8,969 bases of DNA, taken from assembly GCA_027069035.1 (NCBI GenBank), contig JALXFI010000028.1, forward strand, positions 1-8,969. Direction: 5' to 3'. Positions 5,652 to 8,969 of this stretch are shown here, piece after piece (positions within the stretch are counted from its first letter, which is position 1; each line of letters opens with the position of its first letter). The position numbers and the translations under genes were made by a program. The DNA comes from a bacterium. GTDB taxonomy: Bacteria; Desulfobacterota; GWC2-55-46; S146-80; JALXFI01. Below the pieces are notes generated by a model. It had not been told where the DNA came from. It saw only the letters and a program-made list of their open reading frames with translations, and did not search any database.

Positions 5652-8420
5652 TTACCTGTCTATATCCGTTTTCAATAACCCGTCCACAATATCCCTGTCA
5701 ACCCGCATCATTCTATAGATGCTCCTGTGGCGTTTTTTATTTGGTTCCATATCGGGATTGAGCCATTCCCATACTATCTCTTTCCCCGGTGTCACCTCAA
5801 TCGCCCTGCCCCTGTCGGATTCAAGGATAAATGTATTGCCGTTTGGAAGCCTCTGGGCAGAGCCCCTCCACTTTGAATGAAAAGATTCGGGGGGAGAGCC
5901 TTTGTACTCCCATACAATCTTTTTTGTTACAGGCTCTAACTCTATAACCCTTGAGTATCCTCCATTACCCTGATTGTCAAAGATAAGGATGTTGCCGTTG
6001 TTCAGCATGGTCGGCATATGTGGAAGCACGATGTTTCCGGGACCCCATGACCAGACGATCTTTCCGGTGTCTTTATCAATAATAACAAGCAGGTCTACAT
6101 TCCTGAAGCATACAAGCCGGTTGCCCTCTTGAAATCGCCTGTCCCTTACGCCCAGCGGTGTTTGAGGCAGGGCGGATATCGTATTGGCATGGTAGTAGTC
6201 AAACTTCAGGAACTTGGTAACTCCAAACTTCTCCTTCAAAAATTTCTTATACCTTTTCTTCGTTTTTTCTGTAATAAACTCTTCACTATCAAGCAATGAA
6301 GGGTTGTGAAATTGTTTAAGATATTTTCGATTTTCAAATGTAGACCAGCGAGAGATCGGTGTGCCGTTTTCCGTTAAATGAATTATCTCGTCAAATGCCA
6401 CTTCCTCCCCCCTGTAACGCTGGAACCTGCGATTGAGCACGAGCAGGGTCCTGTCAGGCAGGACATCTATATCATGGTGGGGGGATAAGTCTTTATTTTG
6501 AAAGATGATATTCGAGTTCCAGTCGATCTTTAACAGTCCGCAGGGGAGACACGCAACAAGAAGATCGCCATTGTCCAGCATCTCTATCGCCTGCCATGCA
6601 TTCTTCTTTGCGTATTGGGGCCATCTCCATGTATGAACAACCCTTCCCTCCATGTCCATAAGATATGCCTCATTCAGCGGCACTCTGTAATAGAGATTGT
6701 ATCCATCATAGGCCGATGAGCGATTATATTTAACGACACCGGAGATATTATCCGGCGAGCTTTCCGTGCTGTATGTAAGATATGGCAGGGCAAGGAGACG
6801 TTCCAGTCGGCTCTGCTCCTCTCTGCTATATCTTTTATGCTGCAATTTGCTTTTGCCGTCGGATTTAGCCGCATAGATCAGGAAGTTTGGGTCAATCCCT
6901 TTGACGGAGATTTTTTTATAATCGCTTTTTAAGATAGGACTGTTAAGTATCTCTCTTTGAGAGATAAACCCCGCTGCGTATCCTATAACTATAATGTCCG
7001 GCATCCTTGAAAGGACATATTCGCCGTCTCCCGCCTGATGCCCGAACTTGAGCGAGCGGTCGCGTTTGCCGTGATGAGCGATATAAGGGTCATTCAGGCC
7101 AAACATGTCGATGGTCGGCATCCCTGAATAATACGGGATGCTCCCGGCGGGTCCAACTGCAACAAGGGTGTCCTTACTAAAATTATCCCTCAGATATTTG
7201 CCGACCCTCTCCCATGTCTGCATCCATCTCTTCATGTCTGTAGTGTGTGTTATATATGCTGGATGATTTATGTAGGTATAAAACAGGCAGGCGCCCATCG
7301 TAAGCCCTATAAACATAATTAAAGGGGTACGTACCGCATGAAAAAAAGAAGCCCCTCTCGAGCTTATCTGATTAAAGATATCGTTAAGCGTATGGATAAC
7401 AAGGATAAATAATACAGGGGAGATCGGGACAAGGACCCTTGTCCCGATCAGATTATCCCCCCCTATTATAATGATATAGAGCGTCCATACGGCAAGGAAT
7501 GTATATTCCACAAAAAATGTCCGCCACTTAAAGACCAGACCGTACAATAAAAGAGGTATTATAAGAAACTTAAATAAAGAAAGGTTTGCCAGATAATACT
7601 TAAAGTAATCGAGCCCGAGGTGAATATTGTCAAATCCCGCATTTGCCTTTGCGTAATAGGTATTTGGAAGAAGCTCTCCATAGTACAGGTACCTGACGGC
7701 AAAAAGTGGAAGTATGGTAATAGTAAATATGGATACAAACCTGACCGCATCTTTTATGGCAGGCGGATAATCCCTTTCCGAAGACAGCAGCCCTTGCTTG
7801 ATAATAATGCAGATAAGGAATACTACAAACAGAAGCATGCCTTCCGGCCTTACCCACGAGGCTGTTCCAAGTATAATGGGCAGTAAGGTGGATTTAAGAT
7901 GGCTGCCTTCCTTTATCCCTCTGTAAACAAAAAAGGATAATAATAAAAAGAAGGTAAAACAGAAGGTCTCCAGCCCGCTCAGGGCATAGACCCCCGTATC
8001 TCCTGAAAGAGCCAGCAGGAATGCGGGCAGCAAAGAGAGTTCTTTCCCAAGCTTGAGCCTTCTGCTGCAACTATATGTAAGAACAACACTTGCAAGGGCA
8101 AAGACGAGGCTTGCCGCCTGACTGAGTGCAAAGGGATCATACCCTGAGTATCCAAGCAGGCTCAGCAGCGCCATCCACAGGGGGCTGCTGTAGCCCTCTA
8201 CCACCGTGCCGTTATAGGTAAGTCCATTGCCTGCAAGAAGGTTTTTCACATAAACCAGATAGATATATGTATCGTCATTAGGTATCTCAAGGGCAATGGA
8301 GACGATCAATGCAATCAGAATCAGGACAGGGATAAATATTATCTCAAACAGATATCTGTCAAAGACTGTTTTAATATGTTCTGACATAGGGGTGTGCCAA
8401 TTATGTTTTTTTAAGTTCAT
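5652..8420 (-). CDS. GT-C glycosyltransferase fused to arylsulfotransferase-like beta-propeller, 922 aa
   Basis: Residues 1-520 are an AftB-like GT-C membrane enzyme, paralogous to the 509-aa protein: D49-D50 in NDDTYIYLVYVKN, VEGYSSPLW, WVRPEG (189-194), LPNTYYAKANAG (251-262), GGDNLIGTRV, then a soluble tail with IPYYS, DMFGLND and HQAGDGEYVLS. After a charged linker (about 520-560) comes a propeller resembling the arylsulfotransferase (ASST) family: YDGYNLYY, LMDMEGRVVHTWRW (587-600), then HHDIDVLPD (648-656), HANTISALP (744-752), HMPTMLNNGNILIFDN (801-816), SAQRLPNGNTFI (854-865), and blade strands such as GKIVWSWGPG and KEIVWEWLNP. The repeated His/Arg-LP-NGN pattern is a hallmark of that family; in ASST enzymes, His and Arg residues at the propeller centre act in sulfuryl transfer. 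The GT-C tail and the propeller would both be periplasmic. The ATG at 8418-8420 overlaps the upstream gene by 20 nt. A second ATG at 8385-8387 (911 aa) better matches the paralogue's N-terminus, but neither has a strong ribosome binding site. Sulfotransfer is unproven. Confidence 0.85.
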   Translation of the reverse strand: MNLKKHNWHTPMSEHIKTVFDRYLFEIIFIPVLILIALIVSIALEIPNDDTYIYLVYVKNLLAGNGLTYNGTVVEGYSSPLWMALLSLLGYSGYDPFALSQAASLVFALASVVLTYSCSRRLKLGKELSLLPAFLLALSGDTGVYALSGLETFCFTFFLLLSFFVYRGIKEGSHLKSTLLPIILGTASWVRPEGMLLFVVFLICIIIKQGLLSSERDYPPAIKDAVRFVSIFTITILPLFAVRYLYYGELLPNTYYAKANAGFDNIHLGLDYFKYYLANLSLFKFLIIPLLLYGLVFKWRTFFVEYTFLAVWTLYIIIIGGDNLIGTRVLVPISPVLFILVIHTLNDIFNQISSRGASFFHAVRTPLIMFIGLTMGACLFYTYINHPAYITHTTDMKRWMQTWERVGKYLRDNFSKDTLVAVGPAGSIPYYSGMPTIDMFGLNDPYIAHHGKRDRSLKFGHQAGDGEYVLSRMPDIIVIGYAAGFISQREILNSPILKSDYKKISVKGIDPNFLIYAAKSDGKSKLQHKRYSREEQSRLERLLALPYLTYSTESSPDNISGVVKYNRSSAYDGYNLYYRVPLNEAYLMDMEGRVVHTWRWPQYAKKNAWQAIEMLDNGDLLVACLPCGLLKIDWNSNIIFQNKDLSPHHDIDVLPDRTLLVLNRRFQRYRGEEVAFDEIIHLTENGTPISRWSTFENRKYLKQFHNPSLLDSEEFITEKTKKRYKKFLKEKFGVTKFLKFDYYHANTISALPQTPLGVRDRRFQEGNRLVCFRNVDLLVIIDKDTGKIVWSWGPGNIVLPHMPTMLNNGNILIFDNQGNGGYSRVIELEPVTKKIVWEYKGSPPESFHSKWRGSAQRLPNGNTFILESDRGRAIEVTPGKEIVWEWLNPDMEPNKKRHRSIYRMMRVDRDIVDGLLKTDIDR

Positions 8421-8969
8421 GGATCAAGTAGCCCTTGCCACGCACCCTGACAAGATAGTATCGCTTAAGGAATTCCTCCATCTCCGCAAATCGCTGTGTG
8501 GTATCCGGGCCGCTTACCCATGGCCATTCAGGTATTATCTCTATCACAAACCTTGGTTTTGCCTTATACATGCTTTTTAAAAAACGGCCGCGCAGGTTCC
8601 GTATGTACGGGTTAGAGACATGGTGGAAGAAATGAAAGTAGTATATAAACGGGGTGGCAATCCGTGCCTCGGCCATCAGCATGCCGTGAACCGCCCCGCC
8701 CCGCGCCCAGTCAAGCGGCTGCACCGTGTCACCCGGTCTTAAGTTTTCTTTTAAAAAACGGGCGATCTTGTCAGGTCTTCCTTTTTTGGGGACTTCATCC
8801 GCAAACCCGAAATATGGTTTAAATAATCCATTTCCATGGAATACATAAAAGGCGACTGCAATCACCGCAATAAGTGAAACAAACTTATAAACGCACTTTG
8901 ATTGTTTTACAAAACAAAGAGAGGCAAGCAATGTCATGAAGTAGGCAAATGTAAGCCAGTGGTAATCCC
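8401..8969 (-). CDS. C-terminal part of a GT-C/PMT-like membrane glycosyltransferase (5' end cut by window)
   Basis: The frame is open through the right edge: upstream of the ATG at 8935-8937 the codons read DYHWLTFAYF with no stop, so the gene begins outside the window and that ATG is internal. What remains is the end of one membrane helix, another helix (about bases 8820-8880, VSLIAVIAVAFYVF), and a periplasmic tail of about 150 residues. The tail contains IARFLKENLRPGDTVQPLDW, GGAVHGMLMAEARIATPF, FHHVSNPYI and AKPRFVIEI. This tail type, a sugar-nucleotide-like alpha/beta segment beginning with PGD-x-V, is familiar at the C-terminus of bacterial GT-C proteins related to PMT/ArnT enzymes, though the exact family cannot be fixed without the catalytic N-terminus. 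The stop overlaps the start of the 922-aa fusion gene by 20 nt, indicating one operon and likely translational coupling. Confidence 0.75.
   Translation of the reverse strand, partial: DYHWLTFAYFMTLLASLCFVKQSKCVYKFVSLIAVIAVAFYVFHGNGLFKPYFGFADEVPKKGRPDKIARFLKENLRPGDTVQPLDWARGGAVHGMLMAEARIATPFIYYFHFFHHVSNPYIRNLRGRFLKSMYKAKPRFVIEIIPEWPWVSGPDTTQRFAEMEEFLKRYYLVRVRGKGYLIHELKKT

Overview
The window (8,969 bp, moderate GC, few gaps between genes) looks like a chromosomal segment of a Gram-negative bacterium. It combines membrane glycosyltransferases with large extracytoplasmic tails, a periplasmic-type sulfotransferase-like propeller and a membrane-anchored two-component system. A deltaproteobacterial, Nitrospirota or similar environmental lineage would fit, but nothing seen here fixes the taxon. 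There are no tRNAs, rRNAs, CRISPR arrays, transposases or phage genes.

Layout. (1) Bases 1-2833, plus strand: the 3' part of a multi-pass GT-C type glycosyltransferase cut by the left edge, then a 137-bp gap, then a complete 509-aa GT-C glycosyltransferase. The gap holds a small palindrome and a possible 54-codon small ORF. (2) Bases 2834-5569, plus strand: a consensus-like promoter, a structured leader of about 115 nt, and a tight three-gene operon. The operon encodes a short membrane histidine kinase, a response regulator whose output is a TPR-like linker plus a HEPN-like domain rather than a DNA-binding domain, and a 215-aa unrecognised protein with one N-terminal membrane anchor. (3) Bases 5570-5651: a convergent gap with a second, imperfect copy of the palindrome. 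(4) Bases 5652-8969, minus strand: the 3' end of another GT-C type protein (cut by the right edge) overlaps a 922-aa fusion. The N-terminal half of the fusion is a clear paralogue of the 509-aa glycosyltransferase and its C-terminal half is an arylsulfotransferase-like beta-propeller.

How the genes may work together. Both flanks have the same plan: a GT-C protein followed by a member of one AftB-like GT-C paralogue family, and the two units point toward each other around the signalling operon. This suggests a surface-glycan or glycolipid decoration locus using polyprenyl-phosphate sugars on the outer face of the inner membrane, with one paralogue carrying a fused periplasmic domain that might modify the product. 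The signalling operon has its own promoter, so its link to the glycan genes is positional only. Its unusual output domain suggests control at the RNA or protein level rather than classical transcription control. The most novel-looking items are the receiver-TPR-HEPN protein with its unknown partner and the GT-C/arylsulfotransferase fusion.
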